From Halostella litorea (GTDB lineage: Archaea > Halobacteriota > Halobacteria > Halobacteriales > Natronoarchaeaceae), in the NCBI RefSeq assembly GCF_004785955.1, contig NZ_SJER01000010.1, positions 1 to 60,031 of the forward strand: DNA of 60,031 bases. The letters are read 5' to 3'. The notes below the pieces were generated by a model. The model was not told the origin of the DNA, searched no databases, and saw only the letters and a list, made by a program, of their open reading frames with translations. Positions within the stretch are counted from its first letter, which is position 1. Each line of letters opens with the position of its first letter. Shown piece by piece: positions 41,007-48,203 of this stretch. Made by a program: the position numbers and the translations under genes.

Positions 41007-42736
41007 GAATTACGTTGGAAGATGTCGTCCGGACCGAGCATCCGCAGGACTCGGCGTCCCGCGTAGAACATTACGACGAACGGGATGAGCTGCCAGCCCA
41101 CCTCGAAGAGGAACGCAAACCAGCCGTCGATGGTTCCGAGCGAATGCCAGCGAGCGGTCGCCGTGTCGCTCACGTACGCTGGATCATGCCCGAGCCACGA
41201 ACCCGGATGGTAGCGAGCCGTGTAGATGCCCGGTTCATCGATGGGTACAATCGCCACCCCCGAGGCATTAGTCTCGACACGCTGGTCCGCAACCGTGATG
41301 TACCCGTTCCGGGTGGTGCCGCCGATTGGATATTGACGGCTCTCGTCGAGCGTGATCGGTGCGCCGGTTTGATTGTCGCGAAGTTCGACCCTGAGCGTCG
41401 CTTGCGACTGGTTCTGCTTGATGACCCCGACAGTGAGATTGCTGCGGCGGAGCTGCCGCTCAGAGCCCCTGCCTGGCTCAGCAATTGAGGCATTCACTCC
41501 GCGAACGATGCCCGCTACCTGGAGCGCCTCACGGTCGACGTTCTCGGCTCGAACGGCGACGCCGTACGTCGTCGTGTATGACTGGTTGACGATGTCGATA
41601 TTGATGTTCTCACCGATGGTGCCGACTGGTGACGGGCGGTCAGTCCCCCAGGTCTCGATGAGTTCTGGTCCGTCTCGAACCGGCTCGGCACGCGGCCCGA
41701 TCCGTGAGGGATAGGCGTGGACGTACACCGGAATCGCGTCTGACTCGACGGTGGCGCTATCCGTGCGATTCGACCGGACGAGCGTGTCCCAGTTGGTGTT
41801 CCGAGCGGTGTAGAACCGCCAGATGCCACGGACCCGTGTCTCACCGTCGTCCGTGAGCGTATATCCCTGCCACGGCCGCGACTGGAAGATGGCCACGCCG
41901 GCATCGCCGTTCGGATACTCAGCGTAGTAGGGGGACGCCGAGAGGTCGTAGATCTCGGCAGTGATCGAATCGGAGACGTTGCGTGATTCCGTCTGATAGG
42001 TGACGTCGACGTTCGTCCGGTCACCCAGGTCGGTCCTTACAGTCTTCTTCAGCCGGACGCTTATCTCCGCTTCCAGCGTGAGATTCGCACTCCAGTCGTC
42101 CTCGATCTGGTAGTCGAGGGCAGGCGTATGGGACCCGTCACGCTCGGCGATGGTCTCGCCGTCCTTCTTCAACCGGACTTCTTCGATCTCGTGCTCCGTG
42201 AGCGACCACGAGATAGTCGTGTTGCCGGAGGAACTCCCGTTGGGCACGCGAACGCGGTAATCAACGAACCCGCGCATCGTCCCATTCGGCGCGATGTAGA
42301 GTGGGGCTTCACCGGACTCAAGGTGTCCACGAGTAGAGGGCTGGACGGCGAAGATCGTCGCGTGAGCATCCTCGATAAAGACGCCGTCCTCGAGGTCCGC
42401 GTGCTGTGGATGCACGGACGTATCTGGGCCGCCGGCGTCGAGGTCCTCGAAGTCGTTTCGCGTCCACGTCGCCGCAGTCGCCGGCGGTTGTTTGAACGTG
42501 ATATCCGTCCCGTTTGCTACTTGATGGACAGCGGAACGGTTCTCGCCGTACCGCTGGCGGTACTCCTCCTGACCGATATAGTTGTCTGCGTCGCGAGACC
42601 AGAGGGTCGCGGATTCGTTCTCGGAGAGCCCGTTCCTCTCCGTCCCCGGTCGCGGCGGATCAGCGGCGACGACACCCGTGACTAGGCTCGTCGCGAGCAA
42701 GCCGGCCATGAGCACGGAGAGCTCTTGGTGGTTCAT
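41003..42736 (-). CDS. Large exported surface protein with C-terminal anchor
   Basis: About 577 residues starting MNHQELSVLM. A Sec signal peptide ends near AADPP. The outside part is beta-rich with many N-glycosylation sequons (NGSS, NTTI, NLTL and others). One membrane helix lies near the end (about 548-566: WQLIPFVVMFYAGRRVL) with a short cytoplasmic tail. It is the main outer component encoded in the secretion operon and could mediate mating contact. No adhesin family was recognised with confidence. Confidence 0.75.
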   Translation of the reverse strand: MNHQELSVLMAGLLATSLVTGVVAADPPRPGTERNGLSENESATLWSRDADNYIGQEEYRQRYGENRSAVHQVANGTDITFKQPPATAATWTRNDFEDLDAGGPDTSVHPQHADLEDGVFIEDAHATIFAVQPSTRGHLESGEAPLYIAPNGTMRGFVDYRVRVPNGSSSGNTTISWSLTEHEIEEVRLKKDGETIAERDGSHTPALDYQIEDDWSANLTLEAEISVRLKKTVRTDLGDRTNVDVTYQTESRNVSDSITAEIYDLSASPYYAEYPNGDAGVAIFQSRPWQGYTLTDDGETRVRGIWRFYTARNTNWDTLVRSNRTDSATVESDAIPVYVHAYPSRIGPRAEPVRDGPELIETWGTDRPSPVGTIGENINIDIVNQSYTTTYGVAVRAENVDREALQVAGIVRGVNASIAEPGRGSERQLRRSNLTVGVIKQNQSQATLRVELRDNQTGAPITLDESRQYPIGGTTRNGYITVADQRVETNASGVAIVPIDEPGIYTARYHPGSWLGHDPAYVSDTATARWHSLGTIDGWFAFLFEVGWQLIPFVVMFYAGRRVLRMLGPDDIFQRNS

Positions 42737-42764
42737 AGGGCTCGCAACGGGGACTGCGGGGTGG

Positions 42765-43184
42765 TTACCAGGGAACGAGGTCAACGCACGTCGCGAGTGG
42801 CAGGTTCATCATCGACCCGGCAACCGTGTACAGCGGTCCGAGGATGACGAGGACGACTGTGGACTTCATCGCCGAGCGCTTGTGGCGCTTGAGGCTCTCC
42901 TTCTGATCGGGGTTGAGGGTAAACATCTCGATGAGGGAGTCTGCCTGCCAAACGATGGCGAGGCCGACTATCCCCAGCGCGGTAGTCAGCTGGAAGAACC
43001 CCTCAATCATGCTCGGGAGGTTGTCTGCGCTACAGACAGCGTTGTCCTGAGCGGCAACTGGCTCGACAGCGAACAGGCCTAGGAGGACGAACGTCAGCGC
43101 GGCTTGTCGGGGAATCCTGCCCGTCAGTAGTGACTCGGTGTCGGTACTACGCTCAGGGTCGGAGGGAGTCTGATCCTGTGACAT
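42765..43184 (-). CDS. VirB2/pilin-like small membrane protein
   Basis: A 139-residue protein with a signal-like segment (about 27-46, AALTFVLLGLFAVEPVAAQ), then two membrane helices (about 60-82 and 105-128), and a polar loop between them. This resembles VirB2/TrbC pilin subunits that form the channel pilus. It lies second in the operon, ahead of the surface protein. It has three cysteines that might form a disulfide. Confidence 0.65.
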   Translation of the reverse strand: MSQDQTPSDPERSTDTESLLTGRIPRQAALTFVLLGLFAVEPVAAQDNAVCSADNLPSMIEGFFQLTTALGIVGLAIVWQADSLIEMFTLNPDQKESLKRHKRSAMKSTVVLVILGPLYTVAGSMMNLPLATCVDLVPW

Positions 43185-43190
43185 AGCGGG

Positions 43191-43469
43191 TTAATCATCG
43201 GCGGCATCTCCAGTCGGTGGCTGGCTCTGCTCGTCTTCAACGAGCGACTGGAGGTCGTCGAATCGGTTGGTGTCCTCTGCGATCTCTTCCAGTGTGTAGC
43301 CCTGCTCGCGGGCCCGTTCGAGGAGGTCGCGGAGTTCATCGGGATCAACACCGTGAACGTCCATTTCCTCGCGGAGAGCGCGGCGATAGAGGGCGGAGGC
43401 GTTGATGTGGTCGTTCCACATCAGGTACAGATCATCGATGTCCTCGATGGTGACTGACCTCGTAATCAT
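43191..43469 (-). CDS. First gene of secretion operon, small helical protein
   Basis: A 92-residue protein starting MITRSVTIEDIDDLYLMW. Its N-terminal segment resembles a short beta strand plus helix, and the middle (RRALREEMDVHGVDPDELRD, LLERAREQGYTLEEIAEDTN) is helical with a putative helix-turn-helix. It may be the operon regulator. It ends 6 bp before the VirB2-like gene. The start at 43469 is supported by the promoter-like region upstream. Confidence 0.55.
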   Translation of the reverse strand: MITRSVTIEDIDDLYLMWNDHINASALYRRALREEMDVHGVDPDELRDLLERAREQGYTLEEIAEDTNRFDDLQSLVEDEQSQPPTGDAADD

Positions 43470-43564
43470 CCATGCGGGTATGGGTGTGCCCTGGCTGAGT
43501 CCCGGTACATATTGGCGGCGTAGCTGGATGATACCTAAATGCTTTCTGGATATCAAGTGGCGTA

Positions 43565-43590
43565 ATAATGTTTGAAGACTTATAACCGAA
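43565..43590 (-). promoter_or_regulatory. Probable promoter of the secretion operon
   Basis: On the minus strand an AT-rich region carries GGTTATAAGTC (about 43584-43574), a good archaeal TATA box, about 105 nt before the first gene. The AT-rich tract reaches to about 43540. Confidence 0.45.
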
Positions 43591-43617
43591 TCACTAGTTC
43601 ATGTCGCAGAAAAAGAC

Positions 43618-43659
43618 TTAACCAACAAACCGGGGAAGAATGAGGGGGCTGTTGGTTAA
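43618..43659. repeat. Fixed-spacing palindrome TTAACCAACA/TGTTGGTTAA, copy 5
   Basis: Arms at 43618-43627 and 43650-43659 with a 22 bp spacer, 18 bp past the stop of the ExoVII small subunit and just upstream of the promoter of the secretion operon. Confidence 0.7.
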
Positions 43660-43677
43660 GAATGAGCGCCAGCTCGC

Positions 43678-43860
43678 TTACTCGAGCTCCACAACTTCTC
43701 CACTTCCCTCGTCGAGGATTTCTCGCACCTCAGCCAAGAGCTCCTGGCCTTCCTCGTGGAGTGCTGTGCCTTCATCGAGGTTGCACTCGTCCGCGTCGAG
43801 TTGCTCAATAATCTCCTCGACGCGGCTCAGTCGGTCGTGGATTTCAGAGTCTTTTGCCAC
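43678..43860 (-). CDS. xseB: Exodeoxyribonuclease VII small subunit
   Basis: A 60-residue helical protein with the family pattern RLSRVEEIIEQLDADECNLD followed by EEGQELLAEVREILDE. XseB subunits pair with XseA to cut single-stranded DNA into short pieces. It lies 2 bp after the end of xseA, a tight operon. The order large then small subunit is as in other haloarchaea. Confidence 0.85.
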   Translation of the reverse strand: MAKDSEIHDRLSRVEEIIEQLDADECNLDEGTALHEEGQELLAEVREILDEGSGEVVELE

Positions 43861-43862
43861 GC

Positions 43863-44915
43863 TTAGATCACCTCCAGCCAGAGCGCAGTGATGAGCAGCA
43901 ACAGCACCAGAAGCACGGCAATAGCGGCCTTGTAGTAGACTGGCGGAAGACCCTCTGGTGCCGTCACCTCCTCGACAGCCTCTGCCAGTTCCGCCTCGTG
44001 TTCGTGCTCCTGCTGGAAGGTCTCGTACGCAGCGTCAAGTTGCTGCTCTAGCGGCTCGATCTCGCTGGCGAGAAAGTCATTCCGGGAGTTCGCGATATAC
44101 TCGCCGGCGGCGGTGGGCGTGATCGTCGCGACGTCCGTCACCTGATCCGCGATGAGTCGGTCATCGGTGTGTCCAATCGCCGTGACCACCGGGGTATTGG
44201 CGGTGAAGATCGCCTCCGCGACCCGCTCCGTGTTGAACGCTTGGAGGTTCGAATCGCTCCCACCGCCCCGACCGATGATGATCGCGTCGACGTCCTCCGA
44301 GCGGTCGAGATGGTGGATGCCGTTCGCGATGGATGTCGGCGCGTTCGACCCCTGGACGGTTGCGTCCTTCACCAGGATGTCGACGGTGGGGTCCTGCTCG
44401 TGGATCGCGTTCTGGATGTCGTACCGGGCGTCCCCTCGGAGGGACGTGACGACGCCGACCCGCTCCGGGAACGCTGGCGGCTGCTGTTTCTGCTCGTCGT
44501 CGAACCAGCCACGCTCTTCGAGTTCGCTTCGCAGTCGCTCGACTGCAGCCGCCTGGTCGCCGTCGCCGACGACGATCACCTCCCACGGTTTGAGGTCGAT
44601 TTTCCCACCTTCGACCCAGTAGTCGATATCGCCCTCGAGGATGACTTCGGTCCCGTCCTCGAGGTCGGCGTCCATCTCCCGGTAACGGTTCGCCCAGATC
44701 ATACAGGGGAGTTCGGCGTCGCCGTCGGTGAGTGTGAAGTAGAGCGCCGTACTGTTCTGGTGAAGGTCAGTGACTTCGCCAATACAGCGGACGCCGTTGA
44801 GGGCAGGCGTGTCCTGGACGACCGATGCAATCCGGTCGTTCAGCTGTGACACGCTAAGAACCTCTTTCGCGTCGGGTTCGACCGCCTGCCGTTCGGTGTC
44901 CGGTGCGTCCGCCAT
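43863..44915 (-). CDS. xseA: Exodeoxyribonuclease VII large subunit with C-terminal membrane anchor
   Basis: A 350-residue protein. An N-terminal OB fold (about 35-125: GVRCIGEVTDLHQNSTALYF) is followed by the catalytic-core motifs RVGVVTSLRGDARYDIQNAI, IIIGRGGGSDSNLQAFNTE, and IGHTDDRLIADQVTDVATIT. A coiled segment leads to a hydrophobic helix at the very end (about 328-348: AAIAVLLVLLLLITALWLEV), unlike the soluble bacterial enzyme. This suggests an enzyme tied to the membrane, near the secretion channel encoded next to it. Confidence 0.85.
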   Translation of the reverse strand: MADAPDTERQAVEPDAKEVLSVSQLNDRIASVVQDTPALNGVRCIGEVTDLHQNSTALYFTLTDGDAELPCMIWANRYREMDADLEDGTEVILEGDIDYWVEGGKIDLKPWEVIVVGDGDQAAAVERLRSELEERGWFDDEQKQQPPAFPERVGVVTSLRGDARYDIQNAIHEQDPTVDILVKDATVQGSNAPTSIANGIHHLDRSEDVDAIIIGRGGGSDSNLQAFNTERVAEAIFTANTPVVTAIGHTDDRLIADQVTDVATITPTAAGEYIANSRNDFLASEIEPLEQQLDAAYETFQQEHEHEAELAEAVEEVTAPEGLPPVYYKAAIAVLLVLLLLITALWLEVI

Positions 44916-44990
44916 CTCCGTTTCCTAACTTCTGAACAGGAACCTCAAAAAGCTACGTTCGAGTGACGGGGTCGGCTGCGTTACACAGGC

Positions 44991-45158
44991 CTACAGGTCG
45001 CGGGGCTGGACCGTCTTCCGGTCGTTGGCCTCGGCACGGTCGGCGGCGTCGTTGAGCAGTTCGGCAACTTCCTCGTTGAGGGCGTCGTAGAAATCGGCCG
45101 AGACGTTGTGCTCCGAAAGTTCGTCCTTCACGGCTGCTTTGACGATTAGGTCAGACAT
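44991..45158 (-). CDS. DUF1931-type histone-fold protein
   Basis: A 55-residue protein starting MSDLIVKAAVKDELSEHNVS and ending NDRKTVQPRDL, the DUF1931 family pattern. These small archaeal proteins adopt a histone fold and may bind DNA. A TATA box, CTTTATACGG (about 45193-45184 on the minus strand), lies about 27 nt upstream of ATG 45158, giving a leaderless mRNA and deciding this start over 45224. Confidence 0.8.
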   Translation of the reverse strand: MSDLIVKAAVKDELSEHNVSADFYDALNEEVAELLNDAADRAEANDRKTVQPRDL

Positions 45159-45296
45159 TCCATCGCAGGTTTCGCTTGGCCACCGTATAAAGGTTCGAAC
45201 TTTCTCACCCCGGATTTCGGCCAAGTAGTATCGAGTATTCCCCTCTGAGCACCAGAGAACACTTAATCAATCCCCGAAAAGAAGAGAAATAGACAG

Positions 45297-45578
45297 ATGC
45301 ACGATTTAACCGGATTCCAGCGGGATATCTTGACCGTGATCGCCGGGCTCGACGAACCACATGGGCTCGCAGTCAAGGACGAACTCGAGGACTACTACGA
45401 ACAAGAAATCAATCATGGCCGTCTTTATCCAAATCTCGACGACCTCGTCGACAAAGGCCTCCTCGAAAAGGGACAACTCGACAAACGCACGAACGTGTAC
45501 ACGCTCACACAGCGTGGCCGCCGTGAAATTGCTGCTCGTCGCGACTGGGAAACCCAGTACGTCGACCTCAGCGAGTAA
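45297..45578 (+). CDS. PadR-family transcription regulator
   Basis: A 93-residue winged-helix protein: LTGFQRDILTVIAGLDEPHG, then INHGRLYPNLDDLVDKGLLE and the wing YTLTQRGRREIAARRDW, as in PadR regulators. It is divergent from the DUF1931 gene over a 138 bp gap and could control it or itself. Confidence 0.85.
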   Translation: MHDLTGFQRDILTVIAGLDEPHGLAVKDELEDYYEQEINHGRLYPNLDDLVDKGLLEKGQLDKRTNVYTLTQRGRREIAARRDWETQYVDLSE

Positions 45579-45670
45579 CACCTCTGTTTCCAGCGATCAG
45601 GGACGGTGGATGTCACCCACTCCAGCAACACTGCTTCTTTCGGACAGTTATCGGTTTAGAGACCATGGGC

Positions 45671-46231
45671 TCATTCAAGCAGGCCGAGCTCAGTGAGGCG
45701 GTCTTTGACGTGTCCCAGCGCGTGCTTGGCGTCCTCAGATTCATTTGCGCCGGTAATCACGAGTTTGCCACTGCCGAACAAGAGAACGACGACGTCGGGG
45801 TCGTCAAGCCGGTAGACAAGGCCAGGGAACTGTTCGGGTTCATACTCGATTTGCTCTAAGCCGAGCCCGATTGCGATTGCGTTCAAGTTCAGCGACTGCT
45901 CGAGGCTGGCACTGGAGACGATGTTTTGCACCTCGATCGGCGGATTACTCGCGACATCGATGCCTAACTCGCGGATATCATCGAAAACGATCCCGAGGGC
46001 TTCGTGAACGTCATCGACGCTTTTCGCACCAGTGCAGACGACTTTGCCCGACCGGAAGATCAGCGTGGCTGACTTCGGTTCCTGGAGGCGGTAGACGATT
46101 CCCGGAAAGTCCTCGGGGTTGTACTCGGCGCCGGGAAGGTCTGTGGAGAGTTGGTCGAGGGCGAGTTCTTGGCCGAGATCACTGGATGCAACAACGTTCT
46201 CGATGTGAATCGTGTCTGCCAGCGTGCTCAT
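45671..46231 (-). CDS. tbp: TATA-binding protein
   Basis: A 186-residue protein with the two TBP repeats: IHIENVVASSDLGQELALDQ, FPGIVYRLQEPKSATLIFRS, GKVVCTGAKS in the first and VQNIVSSASLEQSLNLNAIA, FPGLVYRLDDPDVVVLLFGS, GKLVITGANE in the second. It binds promoters and recruits TFB. With two TFB genes nearby, the element carries its own promoter-recognition set. A TACTTTAAG box about 29 nt before the ATG suggests a leaderless transcript. Confidence 0.93.
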   Translation of the reverse strand: MSTLADTIHIENVVASSDLGQELALDQLSTDLPGAEYNPEDFPGIVYRLQEPKSATLIFRSGKVVCTGAKSVDDVHEALGIVFDDIRELGIDVASNPPIEVQNIVSSASLEQSLNLNAIAIGLGLEQIEYEPEQFPGLVYRLDDPDVVVLLFGSGKLVITGANESEDAKHALGHVKDRLTELGLLE

Positions 46232-46254
46232 ACAGAGTGTTCCTCGGACAACTC

Positions 46255-46264
46255 ACTTAAAGTA
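46255..46264 (-). promoter_or_regulatory. TATA box of tbp
   Basis: On the minus strand TACTTTAAG lies about 29 nt upstream of ATG 46231, the right spacing for a start at or next to the ATG. Confidence 0.45.
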
Positions 46265-46371
46265 CGGCGGGTGAAAATTTGGGGCTCTGTTGAAACTCTC
46301 AACGGCTACTAGATTCGAGCGTAGGTCGCTAAGTACAGAGAATTCTCTTATCAGCTCGATTGATTAGTGGC

Positions 46372-47217
46372 TTAGGTTAACTTCTTTACTTCTCCTTGGT
46401 CAACTATTCTCAAGTCCTCCCATTTCAGGATGATGTTCAATTTTTCTACAACTTGCGCTCTATCTTTATCATTCTCAATATAGTGTCTAGGATGAGCTAA
46501 TTTTTCAACAATAGATATTATATTTGATGGGTCTTCGTTATTTAGCTCTTTGAGGTTTTCTAAAATCGTACTCTTCCTTGCACTCTCTAAATCTATTCCT
46601 TTTTCTTTGGCCTCAACGGGGAATGTTGCAATCCACTCATGTATGCTGCCTTCTTTTGCATCATCCCAATCGATTTCAAAATTCAGACGTTCGAAAAATT
46701 TTTTAATTTCTGTCCCTTGTTTTATATCCCCGATAATTTCGGCGAGATAGTCCAGAGTTTCAGGGTCGAACTCTTCCAACCCGTCGTCTGTGAGAGGTTT
46801 TGTGCGATTTTCTAGTATCTCTTGGTAGAGCTCCTGGGCGATCTTGGAAACAGACATTGAATCTCCAGAAATCAGATATCGTTTGCCCAAAAGCTTGTGG
46901 TGGGAAAGTACATCTTGTGGTGTAATATCATAACAAACGGGGAGGATGACTTTATCCATCTCAGTCACATCCCGTTGGATTAGTGAATCTAATTCCTCTT
47001 GTGTCCAACTCTTCTCAAAGAAAGCTTCAGAAAGGATAACAACACCATAATCAGAGTTATGCAAACCGCGTTGAATTTCGTCCGGGATGCTATCTCCGAC
47101 AGAGAGTTCAAAATCATCATACCATACGTTTAGACCGTAATTTTCCAACTCCTTAGCTAGAGGTTCTACAAATTCATCTTTATCTTCTCCCGCATGGCTT
47201 ACAAAAGCATCCCACAT
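46372..47217 (-). CDS. TIR-domain protein, likely defence effector
   Basis: A 281-residue protein. The TIR domain covers about 1-140: WDAFVSHAGEDKDEFVEPLA, YDDFELSVGDSIPDEIQRGL, YGVVILSEAFFEKSWTQEEL with the catalytic-type Glu, and VILPVCYDI. The C-terminal half is a helical domain (about 155-281) not recognised. TIR domains in prokaryotic defence cleave NAD+ once triggered. Base composition is AT-rich compared with all neighbours, pointing to recent transfer. A TTTTTAACTC box lies about 40 nt upstream of the ATG. Confidence 0.82.
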   Translation of the reverse strand: MWDAFVSHAGEDKDEFVEPLAKELENYGLNVWYDDFELSVGDSIPDEIQRGLHNSDYGVVILSEAFFEKSWTQEELDSLIQRDVTEMDKVILPVCYDITPQDVLSHHKLLGKRYLISGDSMSVSKIAQELYQEILENRTKPLTDDGLEEFDPETLDYLAEIIGDIKQGTEIKKFFERLNFEIDWDDAKEGSIHEWIATFPVEAKEKGIDLESARKSTILENLKELNNEDPSNIISIVEKLAHPRHYIENDKDRAQVVEKLNIILKWEDLRIVDQGEVKKLT

Positions 47218-47495
47218 ATTTTCAGTTGCTTATTGCTATTTTAGCCCCTATGAGTTAAAAACTCACCTGTGAAAGTGATTCATCACAGGGCCATGCAGTG
47301 GCACGGGTTGAGCATGTAATTGGAATCCCCCTCCCGGAACTGAGCGAGGCTTGTACAAGCGCGCGTTTAAACAACTAACCTGTCATAGCTGAACTGTGCT
47401 ACACTGTTGAATTGGTCAGTATAGAGGATGCATCTCCTTATTCCTAGGAGTATTCACCCAAAGAACAAACGGGTCAACTTGAAATTGGTTTCAAT
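47218..47495. other. Intergenic gap in the AT-rich island
   Basis: This 278 bp gap separates two divergent AT-rich genes. Its centre (about 47280-47370) is more GC-rich than the genes and contains a short palindrome, GCTTGTACAAGC (about 47349-47360). No gene is seen; the GC-rich centre may be an old insertion scar. Confidence 0.35.
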
Positions 47496-48164
47496 ATGTC
47501 CGAGAATACGCCAGCACAGAATGAAGAGAAACCTCACAACGATAGTTCGTGGGCTACTTCAGAAATAACTCGAATCTTGAACCATCAACTCCAAGAAATA
47601 CGGGAACAACGCAATCAAGCACTCAGGGTTCTCCGCGTGCAGTTTACCGTGGCTGGTATCCTTGTGGCGGCTCTAACCGCTGTTCTTTCGACTTCGATCA
47701 CTACTGAACTACCCGTCAGAATTGTTGGAGAAGGGTTCTCAGGGGTAATAGCCGGACCGATAAGTGTAATTCTTGGAATATTCCTATTAGCTCGTGGCAT
47801 TATTGGATTCTTTCGCGGAAGTTACTCAGCGTTAAACGTCCTCTCCGGTAGGCCCGTAAATTCGATTCCCTATTGGAAGCAAGTCACAAAGTTAGTTCTC
47901 CTTCTTGTCGGAAAAGGAGTTGACTATGGTCCAACACGAAGGGCAATAATAGGCCCAGAAGCGGCTGATTTGAGGGATATTATTGAAGACGAGAATCCAG
48001 CCAGATTATTAGGGGATCAAATAGACTGTATTGAAAAGAACAGAGATATTATGGAAGACAACGAGGAGAATTTATTTCACCTATATCGCAAGATGGCTTG
48101 GGGATTAACAACATTTGGAATTGGGGTTGTGATTCTGACATTCACTCTACCATCTCTATCCTGA
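47496..48164 (+). CDS. Membrane protein next to TIR gene, unknown
   Basis: A 222-residue protein. A soluble N-terminus with a coiled-coil-like helix (WATSEITRILNHQLQEIREQ) leads into two membrane helices (about 48-68 and 80-106), then a soluble part (about 110-195), and a last helix (about 200-220). The layout recalls SLATT/effector-type membrane proteins that sit beside nucleotide-signalling defence genes, but no family signature is recognised. It shares the AT-rich composition of the TIR gene, so they may have come together. Confidence 0.6.
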   Translation: MSENTPAQNEEKPHNDSSWATSEITRILNHQLQEIREQRNQALRVLRVQFTVAGILVAALTAVLSTSITTELPVRIVGEGFSGVIAGPISVILGIFLLARGIIGFFRGSYSALNVLSGRPVNSIPYWKQVTKLVLLLVGKGVDYGPTRRAIIGPEAADLRDIIEDENPARLLGDQIDCIEKNRDIMEDNEENLFHLYRKMAWGLTTFGIGVVILTFTLPSLS

Positions 48165-48203
48165 TCTACTCATCCCATCGAAAACCGGAACTAACCCTAC
48201 ATC

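Noticed and set aside
45306-45581. Minus-strand frame opposite PadR
   Set aside because: Shadow of a clear PadR winged-helix gene.
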